DNA of 64,000 nucleotides from Mermis nigrescens (GCA_036768485.1 JAVLUZ010000508.1:124001-188000), one strand, 5' to 3'; positions 1 through 11,338 are shown, numbered from the stretch's first letter. Translations and numbers: made by a program. The notes: generated by a model from the sequence alone, not told the origin.

Positions 1-283
1 ATACGTTATGAAGATGGCTAGAAATAATTCACGCACTCATGAAAGATGCAGTTCGCTCGACTTGAAAGACTTTCCTTCATTTTGCATGAATTCTTTGGAA
101 GAGTTCGTGTCTAAGTTTGGAGGCACGAGAGTCATAAATAAAGTACGCATACATCTACTATTGAATTTTTGTCAAAACTAGTGAGATAAGTTACTTGTAC
201 ATCCATTTTCTTGTAGATTAGACCAATTAGGATCCTGGTGGCCATACATATATGTGCACATATTGCATATGTATAGATGTATA

Positions 284-624
284 CAGGCTCGTATCCAGGA
301 TCTGGCCAAAGGGGGCGGACCCAAAGTAAATTGGCAAATATCTCAAAACTTCCGTAGGGATAGCTCGTACAAGCCGCATTTTTCGACGTTTTTAACATGC
401 TCTATCCATTCTCCAAATAGGCTCTAAAAGGTGCAATTTTTCGGTCGCTCTTGAGGCAAAACTATAGCAAATACTTCACATACGGTGCGAAGCGGCGAAA
501 ATTTGACGATTTTTTTGGCAAACAGACGCAATTTTCTCATCTACGTGCATTATCATACCTGTCAAAATTTTTTACTGCAAAGGGGGTGGGCGCCCGCCCT
601 CCGCTCTCCTTAAATACGACTCTG
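284..624. mobile_element. Short hAT-like non-autonomous element, CAGGCCCGTAT family
   Basis: It begins CAGGCTCGTATCCAGG and ends ATACGACTCTG, imperfect inverted termini. Related termini CAGGCCCGTATTCGG and CAGGCCCGTATTGAG start the repeats at 10646 and 60603. Flanking octamers GATGTATA and CATCTTTA are only weakly alike, so the duplication is decayed or absent. It contains a degenerate GCGAAGC motif near 485. No coding capacity is seen. Confidence 0.45.
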
Positions 625-1207
625 CATCTTTATACAATGTAATAAAATTTGCCTGTATAATTTTTAATCAAAATTTTGGACATTCATCAATTTTGGTCAT
701 TTTTTATTGAGGTCGAAAATGGGAGGTTTAGAAATATGCTGAATAGATGTAATCATTTTATAATTTCAAGTTCAAGTGGCCACCGTTTTTTGGCTTGCGG
801 TGTGTGGTTCCATTTATGATTTTTTTGCGAAATTTTTATAGATCGGATACAGAAGGAATGAAGAAAATTACAAGACGTATAGAAAAATGCGATTTCAAGC
901 ATTTTTATGCCAGAAATCAGAAAATAAAACTCACGAGTAGGTAGATTTAAAAGCGCAGTTGTTGCAGGGCTGCGTGTAATGGCCAGTTTTCTTTATAGCA
1001 CATATAAGAACCACCAGCCTGTTTATCACTGACAAACCATTTTATGGAATCTAATTTTGGGCGAATATCTAATATATCATTTTATATTATTGCTATAACC
1101 TTAGTATACCTCCTTTGCTCTTTGACGAGCATTCTGTGGCAAATTTGATTCATATAATATTTCAACTTTAGCTTCTAATTTAGATTTAAGTTATTAATTT
1201 AAAAAAG

Positions 1208-1385
1208 CAGACACGTATCTCTGGGGGAATGGGGGTGGGGAGTCGAACCCCCCATAATTCAGGAAAATCGGAAAAATAGGGGACTTTTTAAACGTTATTT
1301 AGTGTTATTTTTGACCTTTTTGAGCTTGGTCCCCCCAAAAATTGGTGTTGGTGCCCCCAAAATAGGACGGCCAGCTACGTGCCCG
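1208..1385. mobile_element. 178-bp hAT-like MITE, CAGGCACGTAGC family
   Basis: Termini are CAGACACGTATCTCTGG and CCAGCTACGTGCCCG, imperfect inverted repeats. The octamer TAAAAAAG occurs immediately before (1200-1207) and after (1386-1393), an exact 8-bp target duplication. A second copy with the same internal sequence lies at 10711-10893. The 8-bp duplication and CAG start fit the hAT superfamily. It sits 46 bp upstream of an ACC exon. Non-coding. Confidence 0.85.
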
Positions 1386-1431
1386 TAAAAAAGCATTCTT
1401 ACTTCTAAAAATCTAAAAAAAATTGTTTCAG

Positions 1432-1570
1432 GTTCTGATTGCAAATAACGGAATAGCGGCCGTAAAGTGTATGCGATCGGTTCGCCGTTGGGCGTACGAA
1501 GTTTTTCGAAATGATAGAATAATAAAGTTCGTTGCCATGGTAACGCCGGAAGATCTTAAGGCGAATGCAG
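1432..1570 (+). CDS. ACC: Acetyl-CoA carboxylase exon, start of biotin carboxylase domain
   Basis: Acetyl-CoA carboxylase is the cytosolic biotin enzyme that makes malonyl-CoA for fatty acid synthesis. This exon encodes the opening of the biotin carboxylase domain. [16 protein letters not shown] and the segment ending [11 protein letters not shown] match the animal ACC N-terminal Rossmann-like fold almost residue for residue. The acceptor TTTCAG precedes GTT (Val) at 1432, and the donor GTACCT follows GCAG at 1570. The exon is 139 nt, so it ends with one base of a split Glu codon that the next exon completes. Substitutions at normally conserved places ([12 protein letters not shown]) make this a divergent ACC, but the frame is open. 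The upstream exons are missing from the window. Confidence 0.93.
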
Positions 1571-2703
1571 GTACCTTTAAAAACGCTTTCGTATTTCCCT
1601 TCATTCATTTTATCATCTGATCGTTTATTCGATTATTTTTTCGTCTTCTGTTTATATTTTATAAAAAATGAAATACAAATTCAATTATTCTTATTCTTCT
1701 TACTTTCTAACTCTTGGTCCTTAATGTTCTTATTTTATAATCTTTATGTGTTCCTGTTGCTTTTTTCGTAAGTATTTTTATATTCAGGAAATCGTGTTCT
1801 ATGCCAGACATCGTATCGTAATTTTCATGGTCTATTTTTAGCGATATGTATTTAAATTTCGAGTAATCTTCGTGTAGGGCCGAAATTGCGCTGGTCCGAG
1901 TATTTAAATTAATAATTTTTATTGTTTGATCGATAAGGATCATTCGTTTCATTGTTATAATCAGCAATTTGACTCGGCTTCAAATTAATTCGTGATAAAT
2001 TGCGGCACTTTAAGGCTTGAGGTATGTAACGCTTCTTTTCCTTTTCATTGAGAAGATTTATGCATACCTGGGCGTGGGGGTTGGTGGGGTATGCACCCCA
2101 GAAACCGAAATATCCCCCAGAATTTCAATTTTCGAAATTTTTCTTTGTCTTTTTCGCAATTTTTTGATGCCTATGGTCATTTTGTGCTTAGAAATTGTGG
2201 TATGGCAAAAAACACCGTTTAAAAATGGTGTTTTCTTTGCCATACCACAATTTGTAAGGTCATTTTTAGACCTTTGAAAAATTTTGCACTCCCTAGAATT
2301 CTGGTGCCGAGAATTATCTGCTCGTTAATCTGTCATTTTCTTTTCTGTTTACACTACTTTTTAGATATATAAAATTTTATGTACGTAGTGTATCATTATT
2401 TACATTTATTGTTTCCTTGAATTCTTTTTTACAAAAGGAATGAATCGATGTAATTTGATAATTTCAATGTACATTTCTAACTTCAGAAAATTTATCACAA
2501 ACCAAAATGAAAATAATGAAAAATCCGATCAACGTTGTTGTTATGAGGAATATTGGTATTTAAATTTTTATTTTTAATTTTTTAATTTTTCCATTTTTTT
2601 GTTTTTAATTTTTTTGGATTTTTTTTTAATTTTTCAAATAATTTTTTCAAATATGTATTTATTTGATTTTCTTTATATTAATAATTGATAATTAATTTTC
2701 TAG
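1571..2703 (+). other. ACC intron with one MITE
   Basis: GT-AG intron between the two exons on either side. It is AT-rich and T-rich toward its 3' end, with acceptor TTTTCTAG before 2704. It carries a decayed MITE at 2063-2310. I see nothing else in it. Confidence 0.85.
2063..2310 (+). mobile_element. MITE of the CACACCTGGGCG family, 3' end decayed
   Basis: It starts CATACCTGGGCGTGGGG and carries the family's internal order: run of C with CAGAA, GAATTTCAATTTTCG, TTTTTTGATGCC, an inverted pair around AACACCGTTT/AAATGGTG, and TTGCACTCCC. The expected terminal CCCACCTATG is missing (GGTGCCGAGAATT instead), so the right end is eroded and its position is approximate. About a dozen copies of this family lie in the window, several with perfect 8-bp duplications. 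Confidence 0.75.
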
Positions 2704-2895
2704 AATATATCAAGATGGCTGATCAATTCGTGTGCGTTCCTGGCGGAACTAATAATAATAACTACGCCAATGTTCAGTTGATATGCGACATGGCCCGCAA
2801 GATGGAGGTTCAGGCCGTTTGGGCCGGCTGGGGCCACGCGTCCGAAAATCCCAAATTGCCCGAATTATTGAGCAAACACAATATCGTATTTATTG
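2704..2895 (+). CDS. ACC: Acetyl-CoA carboxylase exon, biotin carboxylase N-subdomain
   Basis: This exon continues the biotin carboxylase domain. It encodes EYIKMADQF, the [11 protein letters not shown] block and [19 protein letters not shown], near-invariant in animal ACCs. The first two bases complete a Glu codon with the last base of the upstream exon, giving the family sequence KANAEYIKMA without a break. Length is 192 nt, and it ends after the first base of a Gly codon at a GTGAAT donor. Differences from the usual family sequence (VCVPGGT for VPVPGG, CDMARKM for the helix after it) suggest a divergent ortholog or a second paralog. No stop or frameshift. Confidence 0.94.
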
Positions 2896-4049
2896 GTGAA
2901 TTTATAGAATTGTTTAATTCTAAAATTTATTAATCGATTTTTTAAATTTAAAAATTTGATTCATCAATTATTTAATTTTATTAGTATTTGTTTGCGAGAC
3001 CGTTTAAGCACAGCATTTCCGTATAATTTACATAAAAATCCTGGGTGGACTGAAATCAAGACTTAGCTTAGGTACTATACTTACGTACATATGTACGGAT
3101 TTACAAAAAAATTAGATTTTCTTTAGGGGAAAAGATGAAAAAAGTTTTATTTTGATTTTAAATTCCGAGAAATATTGATGTGATAAAATGTGAGTTTAGT
3201 GTGCTATAAAGTGATAATAGCAATTGAAAATTTAGCAATAATAATAAAAATACGTTGTGTAAGCATAAATCACATTAGATAATGCGTTTCTATTGCTAGT
3301 TTTCATTAGATCATTAATGTTTTGCCTCATGTCGCATTCTACACTTACATGCACATGTTGTAATGACTATATAGACATGCACAGCATGGGGAATTCTGAG
3401 TTGGGGTGGGGGTGGGTGAAACCGAAAATTTTTCCCAATTGCCTTTTGGGTTCAAGAACGATGGGTATACGTTAAACACACAAGTGTTTGGTTTTTCTGA
3501 CTATGCTTTGCATTACAAAAATTTCGGAAAAAATGGGAAAATATTTAGTAAAGCTGAACAAAATATAAATAAAATACAAGTGCATGGCGCGAAGCGCCTA
3601 AAATTTGACACCTTTGAGTCAAGATATAGCTAAAAATGCTTAAAACATCTTTGCTACAATTATTTTTGGAAAATCGAAAATTCAGGGGAGGGAATCCTAT
3701 GGATGAAAACCTTTCTGGGGTGAACCCATACGTGTAACGTATATGAATTCCTGGGGGGCAGGCCCAAAAATGTTGAAAAAGTGCCGTTTTTGGGCTAAGA
3801 AACGATGGATTAGTGTCAAAAATACTGTTTTTGACGTTTTAGATAATGCTCGTTCTTTCTAGAAAATAATAATTCAAAAAATCTCCAACAAATTTGAAAC
3901 AATCGAGTAAATCGAACAAAGCTTTTGAGTAAAAAATGGGCTAAAAACGCGTAAAAAAGGCACACTTTTTGCAATTTCTACGAAAAATCGATAATTCTGG
4001 TCGAAGGTCGCAACCATTTTGCGGGAATCAGTAGTTATTCTAAGGTGTG

Positions 4050-5595
4050 TCGAATTCTTCAACCCCCTCCTAGAATACGTGTGGTAAAACCCCCTCCCAG
4101 GCACGGTTTTTTTTGTACTCGGCAAAGATTTTTCCCGATGTACAAAGACTTTTTCGGGACCGTCTTTGTACATGTACAAAGATTTTTGGGAAGACAAAAA
4201 TTGCAAAAAAGGTCTAAAATTCGGGAAAATTTCGGCGCTTCGCGCCGAAATGAGTAATTGTGTGTTCTATATATCTTTATAATGGCAGAAATTGCATTTC
4301 AAAAGTAAAAATGTCAAATTTTTCGGCGCTTCGCGCCGTTTTAAGACGATTCTTAGAGATTTTTACCCTTAGAGACCCAGAAATTAGCTAAAACACACTA
4401 TGAAAAGTTGGAGAACTCTGTTTTTACGACACTAAAGTCGCTGCTATGCCATATTATATTGCCCAAAAATTTTGTGTGTACAAAATGTACAAAGATTTTT
4501 AGGAAGACAAAAACTGTAAAAAGATGTAAAATTCCCACAATTTTCGGCGCTTCGCTCCGAACTGATAAATTATTTGTCCTATATATCTTTAAAATGGCAG
4601 AATTTGCATTTAGAATGGAAAAATGTCAACATTTTTCGGCGCTTCGCGCCGTTTTCAGATAATTTTTAGTATTTTTTGGCGTCAGAAACCCAGAAATTAG
4701 CTATAATACACTACCAAAGATCGAAAACCCTGTTTAACCACACTAAAATCGCTACTGTACTATAGTATAGTACACAAAAATTTGCAATGTACAAAATGTA
4801 CAAAGACTTTTGGGGACTATCTTTGTACATGTACAAACGGACCTTGGCTACAAAAAAACACTGCTCCCAGGCAGTGTTTTATTGTAGGCAAGAGTTTTCT
4901 CGATATACAAAGACTTTTCGGAACCGTCTTTGTACATGTACAAAGATTTTTGGGAAGACAATTGCAGAAAAGGTCTGAAATTCGCGAAAAATTTCAGCGC
5001 TTTGCGCCGGAATGAGCAATTGTGTGTCCTATATACCTTTATTGCATTTCAAAAGTAAAGATGTCAAATTTTTCGGCTCTTTGCGCCGTTTTAAGACGAT
5101 TCTTAGTGATTTTAGCCCTAGAGGCCCGAGAAATTAGCCAAAATACACAATCAAAGTCAAACAACTCCGTCATTTCATCACACTAAAATCGCTACTGTAC
5201 CTTATTATAGTACCGAAAAATTTCTGTGTACAAAATGTACAAAGATTTTTGGAGAAGACAAAAACTGTAAAAAGGTGTGAAATTCCCAAAAATTTTGTTT
5301 GTCCTATATATCTTCAAAATGGCAGAATTTCCATTTAGAATCGAAAAATGTCAAATTTTCCGGCGCTTCGCGCTGTTTTGAGACAATTTTTAGTAATTTT
5401 TGGCGTCGAAACCCGAAATTAACTAAAATACACTACAAAATCGAAAACCCTGTTTTACCTCACTAAAATCGCTACTTTACTATATTTAGTACGCAAAAAT
5501 TTGCATGTACAAAATGTTTAAAGACTGTTGGGGACCATCTTTGTACATGTACAAACGGACTTTGTACCAAAGAAAACACTGCCTCAAGCCCCTTA
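4050..5595 (+). repeat. Diverged tandem array, ~350-bp units with TACATGTA palindromes
   Basis: At least four successive units contain the same ordered landmarks: TTTGTACATGTACAAAGA, TTTTTGGGAAGACAAAAA, TTCGGCGCTTCGCGCCGAAA, ATATCTTTATAATGGCAGAA, a second TTCGGCGCTTCGCGCCG, AATTAGCTAAAA, CACTAAAATCGCTACTG, then TATAGTACA. Related units in reverse orientation fill 13320-14045 and 63632-63935, and one fragment precedes 6503. This looks like a non-coding transposon or satellite composed of internal repeats. The short frames it produces are not supported as genes. Confidence 0.75.
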
Positions 5596-6502
5596 GATCT
5601 TATATGCTTGTATGTAGGGATCGGACGAGGGTCTTTTTTTCCCTCGGCCGAGGCCGAGGCCGAGGGAACTTTGAAATCCTTGCCTCGGCCGAGGCCGAGG
5701 CCGAGGGCCGAGGGACCGAGGGACCGAGGATTTGTAATACATATAATATGAGTATATGAGTACAAACAATATAGGACACATATGCTCCATGTGATGTGGG
5801 TACAGTAGCAATAGGATTGATTAGTTTAATATAGATCAAAGCTAACAAGCTATTATTTTAATTTGATTCAAAGGTAGGTATCACACATTCCCATGGGGGG
5901 TGAGGGGTATTACCCCCACCTCGGGGTACGAGACTTGAATCACTGTCAGACGATTTTAAGCTATCAAACATTTTCTGCAATGATTTGGGTACAAAAGCAA
6001 CGAATACATTGAATTTTTTTCTCGCTTCGCGCTGACTAATACACTTCTGTTTTGTTTACCCATAAAATACCTAGAATGAACTTAAAATGATCTGAAAAGC
6101 CAAAATTTTCGATGGATTCTTATATTTTTTACTCTCAAGAGTGACGGAACTAGTCAGAATGGGATAAAATGTAGTTAAAAATGCAGTTTTTCACATTAAA
6201 ACATGTTATACAGGATGTTTTAGCCATTTTTCATATTTGACCTGCAAAAAAGGCTAGACTCTAAATTTAGTGGTCCTAAATTTTGGGATTTAACCCCCTG
6301 AACTTTCGACCTTGGGAAACTATGGTACGTATGCAAATGACAAGCACAGAAGTGACAAATTGCTAATCGTCTTGATCATTCAGCTCGTTTTTGCTATCAC
6401 TATTTTGTGTGTTCTACATATCTTTATAATGGCAGAAATTGTATTTCAAGAGGAAAAATGTCAATTTTCTGGCACTTTGCGCCGTTTTAAGATGATTCTT
6501 AG

Positions 6503-6965
6503 TAGAGGTGCACGCGGGTACCCGAACGGGTACTTCCGAGTACCCGGGTAGAAAATAATTTTACTACCCGGTACCCGAATCCCCTAATATAAAATGGAAA
6601 ATTAGCACTGCAGTTATGCAATATGTGCTAAGAATTGAATTAGAAACCTAGAAACATATTGCTTCTAAAGTGCGACTGAATCACAAAGTAAATGTGATTT
6701 AATATAATCAACCGTAAAATGTTAAATAAGCGAGTCTGTTAATATTTCCTATTGTCACAATATATCGCGCATACGGTCTAGGCATATTCCATTATTCAGC
6801 TCTTTAGTTACATTATGTATGTTATTCGTGCCGAATTCTTCTTATTCTTTATTGTAAACAAAATTAAACATGAAATTATCTGTTAGCGACGCTTTTTTTA
6901 TAATGCATTCACTTCTGTGACCATTATATAAATTTAAACTGCAACTTTTATTCACATCGTGCGCA
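6503..6965 (+). mobile_element. Truncated hAT-like element with GGGTACCCG subterminal repeats
   Basis: It starts TAGAGGTGCACGCGGGTACC followed by several CGGGTACCCG units, then about 380 bp closely matching 58400-58768 in the copy at 58323-60594. The right end seen in that copy is missing here, so this is a 5' fragment. It landed in a unit of the TACATGTA array. No coding potential. Confidence 0.75.
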
Positions 6966-7065
6966 TTTGAATTTTCTACCCATGCCCAACTTGGGCTTAA
7001 GAAATTAAGTAGGTTTTGCATGCATGGACACGGAAAACGCCCACATAATGTACCTACTTTAATCG

Positions 7066-8086
7066 GTGATGTCTCAACAGCCCCACCAGTCCCAACAGCC
7101 CCACCGTCCCAACAGCCCCACCAATAATCCCAACAGCCCCACCAACCCAACAGCCCCACCAATCCCAACAGCCCCACCATTCCAACAGCCCCACCGTCCC
7201 AACAGCCCCACCAGTACTCCCAGCAGCCCCATCATTACTGCAATCGCTATTATACGAGAAATGCGTTTGACGAATGTACTTTTGAAACATAGAATTTATA
7301 CGGGCTCCGTTTGATCAAGATATTTTTTGACTATTTTTCGACTTCGTATATTTCATCAAGACTATACTAGAGCGTGCAGGTTTACATTTTCAGAATAACT
7401 CTACCTGAGAAACTGGTAGACCCGCTAGAATTGAAGCTTCAGCATTTTTGCGCAATCCGTGATTTTGCCTCATTCGAGTCATCTTGCAAGATTAGATTCC
7501 TGCTCATTATTGCCTAGTCTAGACTGCCAGAAAAAAATGAAAAACGTTCTAGTGAAAAAAGGAAAGATAAGCGTTAAAATTGAATGAAAATCAAAACTTT
7601 CACGCTAATCTGCTTTAAAATAGCCAGAAAATGTGGATTAACGTAGTTTTTACGCTATTTTAACATTCATACTAGTTTTGAGGTCATTTTTGGCTCAAAA
7701 CTCCTTCTTCAGACCGGTCGTGCTGTGCATCTATGATTATAACAGTGGGGCAGTTGGAACCAACATTGGCAGCGGACTAATTCTGTGGGTCTTGTGGGGT
7801 AAAGTGACCGAGAAATGTGCTTAAAATAGAATTCTGAGGGGTCTACCATAATTTGAGGGGATTTCCAGGATTTCGGGTTGGGAGGGGGCTAAACTGTAAA
7901 CATCCCTCCCCCCACGCTTATGTGTGGTTGGGACAGTGTGACTGTTGGAACGGTTGGACTGCTGGAACTGGTGGGACTGCTGGGATTGGTGGGGCTCTTG
8001 AGACTGGTGGGGCTCTTGGGACTGGTGGGGCTGTTGGGATTATTGGTGGGGCTGTTGGGACTGGTGGGGCTGTTGAGACACAATCC
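7066..8086. mobile_element. Foldback element with CCCAACAGCCCCACC minisatellite arms
   Basis: The left arm (7068-7220) is a tandem array of CCCAACAGCCCCACCAGT-like units. The right arm (7935-8077) is the same array inverted. Outer ends are TGATGTCTCAACAGCCCC and its near-complement GGGGCTGTTGAGACACA. TTTAATCG (7058-7065) and TTTAATCA (8087-8094) flank it, an 8-bp duplication with one mismatch. Its terminal GTGTCTC resembles the ends of the element at 35469-36754. The Pro/Gln and Gly/Leu frames from the arrays are artefacts. Confidence 0.8.
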
Positions 8087-8417
8087 TTTAATCAGCATAT
8101 GCGTCTTGTCTCTGCCGTCTATAGGCTGGCATATTACAGCATTGACTTGGCATAACATTTGAGGCAATGGGTCTTTTGTAGCACATGCGTTTTTTGCTGT
8201 ATTTGTGCTATTTCGGCATCACTCAAAAAATTCAAAATTAAAAAAACCCTCGGTCCTCGGTCATTTTTCACCTGACCCTCGGCCGGGGCCGAGGGATCTC
8301 AAAAAAGACCGAGGATTACCGAGGCCGAGGCCGAGGCCGAGGCCTCGTCCGATCCCTACTTGGCATGTCGTGACTAAAGTGTGCTAGATTACTAAGATTT
8401 GTTCTGATTCTGCTTAG

Positions 8418-8626
8418 GTCCGCCGGCCAAGGCCATGTGGGCTCTAGGTGACAAAATCGCGAGTACGATAGTCGCCCAAACGGCCAAAGTACCCACTATG
8501 CAGTGGAGTGGTTCGGGCCTTACCATCGATTACAACGACGAGGATTTGGCCATCGGTAAAAAAATCGTGGTGCCTCCTAGCATTTACGCTAAGGCTACCG
8601 TAACGCACATAGAGGAAGGATTAAAG
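8418..8626 (+). CDS. ACC: Acetyl-CoA carboxylase exon, ATP-grasp entry
   Basis: This exon completes the Gly codon left open upstream and encodes GPPAKAMWALGDKIASTIVA, TAKVPTMQWSGSGL and THIEEGLK. These are the helix and loop leading into the ATP-grasp domain of the ACC biotin carboxylase. The MWALGDKIAS block is strongly conserved across animal ACCs. The segment between SGSGL and EEGLK (DYNDEDLAIGKKIVVPPSIYAKATV) has the expected length but low conservation, as usual for the family. It ends phase 0 at AAG followed by a GTAATT donor. The following exon does not join cleanly in this phase; see the next ACC exon. Confidence 0.93.
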
Positions 8627-10114
8627 GTAATTACTAGGCATGCACATCGTGGTACTTCTGGAGGGTTTAAACCATATATGATCTTGGGGGGTTGGGGGTT
8701 TTCACACCCCCGATAAAATTTTTCACCCTCCTCCCACAAAAATTTTTTCAACCCCTAGAATTGGCGATTTTTTGAAAGTTCTCAAAAATTTTCTAAAAAT
8801 TTGATAGAAAAGATGCGCTTTTTTGAGCGTTACATATATATCCATTTGCTCCAAAAATGCCAAATTTTCGGCGTTTCGCGCCGCCATTATACTCATGTTT
8901 TGACTATATTCGAGTTCAATTTGTTCCGACTTTGTCTGATTTATTTTCAAAATTTTCTTATGTTTCTATGCTCTAGAAACATAGCATCGGCCGAAACGCT
9001 GAAAAACGATGTTGTTGACGTATGTACATACCATTTTTGGACCCAAAAAGGCATTTTGTTATCTCACCTTCCACTTTTCCCATGCTGTGCATGTATGCTT
9101 GAAACGAAAATAATTTCTAAAGTGCCCTTTTTGGGCTCAAAAAGTTGAAAAAATTTAAAATTTAAATTTTTAATTATAGATTAAAAACTTCGGTACTTCT
9201 TTTTAGAACGTAAGAACAAAAAATTAGAAAAATGTTAAAAAAATACGAACAAATTGAACAAAATATAGTCTAAAAATATGTATATGGCGCGAAGTGACGA
9301 AATCTTGACACTTTTGAGCAGAACTCGTAGATAGCTAAATACACCACATTTGTATGATTTTTTTGAGAATTGCGAGCTCTGGGGCTGGGGCTTTAAAATT
9401 TCCGGGGGGGGGGGTTAACGCCCCTGAGATCATGTATGGTAACCATACAACATGATCTCGGTGGTTAGGGGTTTCAACCCCGCAAAATTTTTTCACCCTC
9501 CCCCGGAATTTACGATTTTTTTTCTAAGTTTCCAAAAATTTCCTAAAAATTTTATAGAAACGATGCTTTTCAAGCGTTTTTAGTCATCTATTTGCTCGCA
9601 AGTGTCAAATTTTGGCGCTTCGCGCGCCATTATACTCATGTTTTGATTGTGCAATGAAACGCTTACATATGTTTTATTTGCTGCATTTTCGGTCAAAACG
9701 GCAGGAAACGCCTAGAAATGTTTAAAAATATATTTTATACCCAAAAGGCAAGGATGGCGAAGAAAATCTATTATTTAGGGTGTGAAAACGGCTGACTGCA
9801 GACTTTGGACGCTCGTTATAATTCTTTTATTCCTATCTATATTTTATTTAATTATTTAAATCTTACTATTTTTTATTTCTGTGTTTTCTTGTTTTTTACT
9901 TCTATTCCGTTTCCTCTCTTAAAAATAATCTTATTCCTCGGATGACAGTTAAAAGGGTTATATTATGAATTGTGATGTTCGACCTTAAGACATTATCTTG
10001 AGTCTTGTCGCCTATTTCAGATAATTTTCCTTTTTTCGTAAATTTTATTTTCGGTCCAAGTTTTCACAATAGTTTTTGTCCCGAGTGAAATATTAAATAC
10101 CGTTTTGGTTTTAG
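8627..10114 (+). other. ACC intron carrying two related non-coding repeats
   Basis: GT-AG intron. Two related units lie head to tail at about 8680-9420 and 9430-9770. Each starts near ATGATCT and a G-rich GGGGTT/TTCACCC stretch, then TTTTTTCA CCCTC, then CAAATTTTCGGCGTTTCGCGCC or a variant, then CAAAAAGGC. The remainder (9770-10114) is AT-rich, ending in the acceptor TTGGTTTTAG. No exon seen. Confidence 0.7.
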
Positions 10115-10224
10115 ATCGTCAAAAAATCGGGTTTCCGCTCATGATCAAAGCGTCGGAAGGAGGCGGTGGCAAAGGCATCCGGAAATGCCAAAATTACGAC
10201 GAATTTCCGACCTTATTCAGACAA
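10115..10224 (+). CDS. ACC: Acetyl-CoA carboxylase exon with glycine-rich ATP loop; apparent 1-nt frame problem
   Basis: It encodes [20 protein letters not shown] and [18 protein letters not shown] is the glycine-rich ATP-binding loop of the ATP-grasp fold and is essential for biotin carboxylase activity. The acceptor TTGGTTTTAG and donor GTATTG are clear, and the exon ends phase 0. Its start does not fit: the preceding exon ends phase 0, but reading phase 0 from 10115 goes out of frame in a run of six A residues at 10121-10126. One extra A would restore the family frame and the usual spacing between EEGL and KIGFP. So this is a sequencing or assembly indel, an unusual splice, or real damage. 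Confidence 0.9.
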
Positions 10225-10645
10225 GTATTGTCATTTTTATAATTATTTTATTATTTATTTTTTCATGTTGTTATTTTTACTCTATCATTTGCAAAATACA
10301 AAGTTGCGTTTAGCCACAATATCGTAATTTTTAAAAATAAATAGAATAATTTCAACTTTTTAAGTCATTTTCAACTCGCTTAAATAGCTTTGATACGTAG
10401 ATATTGTTCTCGCGTACATATCTTGCTCATTGCTACATAAATGCGACGGTGGTATTGGCCGAATCATCCATTTTTTATTTTTTCGATCATGTAAAAAATT
10501 TAGTGAAGAATTGGTCTTTTAATATTTTTTGCTTGCTTATTCTTCCATCAGTAATGAGGGCTATCTGTTAATAGGGCCATAAATTAAAAGGTTCTTTGCT
10601 CAAAGAATCCTAAGTTTATATACATGCATACATATGTACTGCATG

Positions 10646-11338
10646 CAGGCCCGTATTCGGGAAGCTGCCTCCCGGAAATAAAAATTAATTTTTGAAACAC
10701 GCATGGGTCGCAGGCACGTAGCTCTGGTGTGGGGAATGGGGGGGGGGTCGGATCCCCCAAAATTCAGACAAAAAACCCGAAAAAAATAGGACTCTTTTGA
10801 ACGTTATTTTGTGCTAGTTTTTGGCCTTTTTGGACCCCGGACCCCAAAATTGGTACTGGTCCCCCCAAAATAGGACGGCCAGCTACGTGCCTGCTGGGTC
10901 CCTCGAAGGGAAATATGAAAAATTCTCGAAATAGGTCTGAAACACCACCAAAACAGATTTTTAGCGTACTTTGGAACTAGTAAACTGAAAATTTTCCGGC
11001 GCTTCGGATCAGATTCATCGTTTATCTATAATTTTTGTTTTCTAACCCTCCGAAACCGCTCAAATATGAGTTAGAAATTTCTGTATGTTTTTGTAAATCA
11101 CAAAGATTAAAGAGAAATCAGTTGCGTAGATGATTTAAACGATATATTTGTGTTATATGAGCATGAAATGGAGTGAAATTTTGGGAATTTTTTTCGAAAT
11201 TTTTCTTTACCATTGCATAGAGCTCGTCGAGATACGCTCAAAAATGCCCTGATTTTTGCCCATATCCCAATGGCTTTCGAGATATCTGACCTCAGAATTT
11301 CGGGCCCTCCCCGAAATAAAATCCTGGATACGGGCCCG
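10646..11338. mobile_element. hAT-like non-autonomous element, CAGGCCCGTAT family
   Basis: The left end CAGGCCCGTATTCGGGAAG and right end ATCCTGGATACGGGCCCG are imperfect inverted repeats. Close to the right end is a block, CGAGATACGCTCAAAA to TCGAGATATCTGA, that also ends the 60603-63393 element and recurs at 62508. A later MITE (10711-10893) interrupts the left part. The target duplication is not clear. Non-coding. Confidence 0.65.
10711..10893. mobile_element. 183-bp hAT-like MITE nested in the 10646 element
   Basis: Termini are CAGGCACGTAGCTCTGG and CCAGCTACGTGCCTG, with the same interior as the copy at 1208-1385 (TCGGATCCCCCAAAATTCAG, then GTTATTTTGTGCTAGTTTTT, then CCCCCCAAAATAGGACGG). 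Flanks ATGGGTCG and CTGGGTCC share six of eight positions, a decayed 8-bp duplication. Confidence 0.8.

Larger units (their letters stand above)
1..1431 (+). other. Upstream flank/intron preceding the first ACC exon
   Basis: No convincing exon is seen here. The preceding ACC exon (expected to end just before the VLIANNG motif) is not visible and probably lies outside the window. The stretch is AT-rich and holds two element-like sequences annotated separately (284-624 and 1208-1385). It ends in a polypyrimidine-poor but usable acceptor, TTGTTTCAG, at 1423-1431. Confidence 0.5.
5615..8358. mobile_element. 2.74-kb hAT-like element with GGCCGA subterminal arrays
   Basis: The ends are a perfect inverted repeat, TAGGGATCGGACGAGG on the left and its complement CCTCGTCCGATCCCTA on the right. 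Just inside each end lies an array of CCTCGGCCGAGGCCGAGG-like units (5640-5730 and 8246-8343). The flanks CTTGTATG and CTTGGCAT(G) suggest an eroded 8-bp duplication. The interior has no transposase-like frame and contains a truncated element at 6503-6965 and a foldback element at 7066-8086. Non-autonomous, inferred hAT superfamily. Confidence 0.8.
2896..8417 (+). other. Large ACC intron filled with nested repeats
   Basis: 5.5-kb GT-AG intron with acceptor TCTGCTTAG. From left to right it holds AT-rich sequence (2896-3650), a fragment related to the 53.5-53.9 kb repeat (about 3660-4050), an array of ~350-bp units (about 4050-5595), then a 2.74-kb hAT-like element (5615-8358) that itself contains two further elements. 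No exon-like reading frame is seen inside. Confidence 0.8.

Noticed and set aside
6842..8162. Gly/Leu-rich and Pro/Gln-rich frames
   Set aside because: Produced by the CCCAACAGCCCCACC arrays of the foldback element; present on both strands in mirror form.
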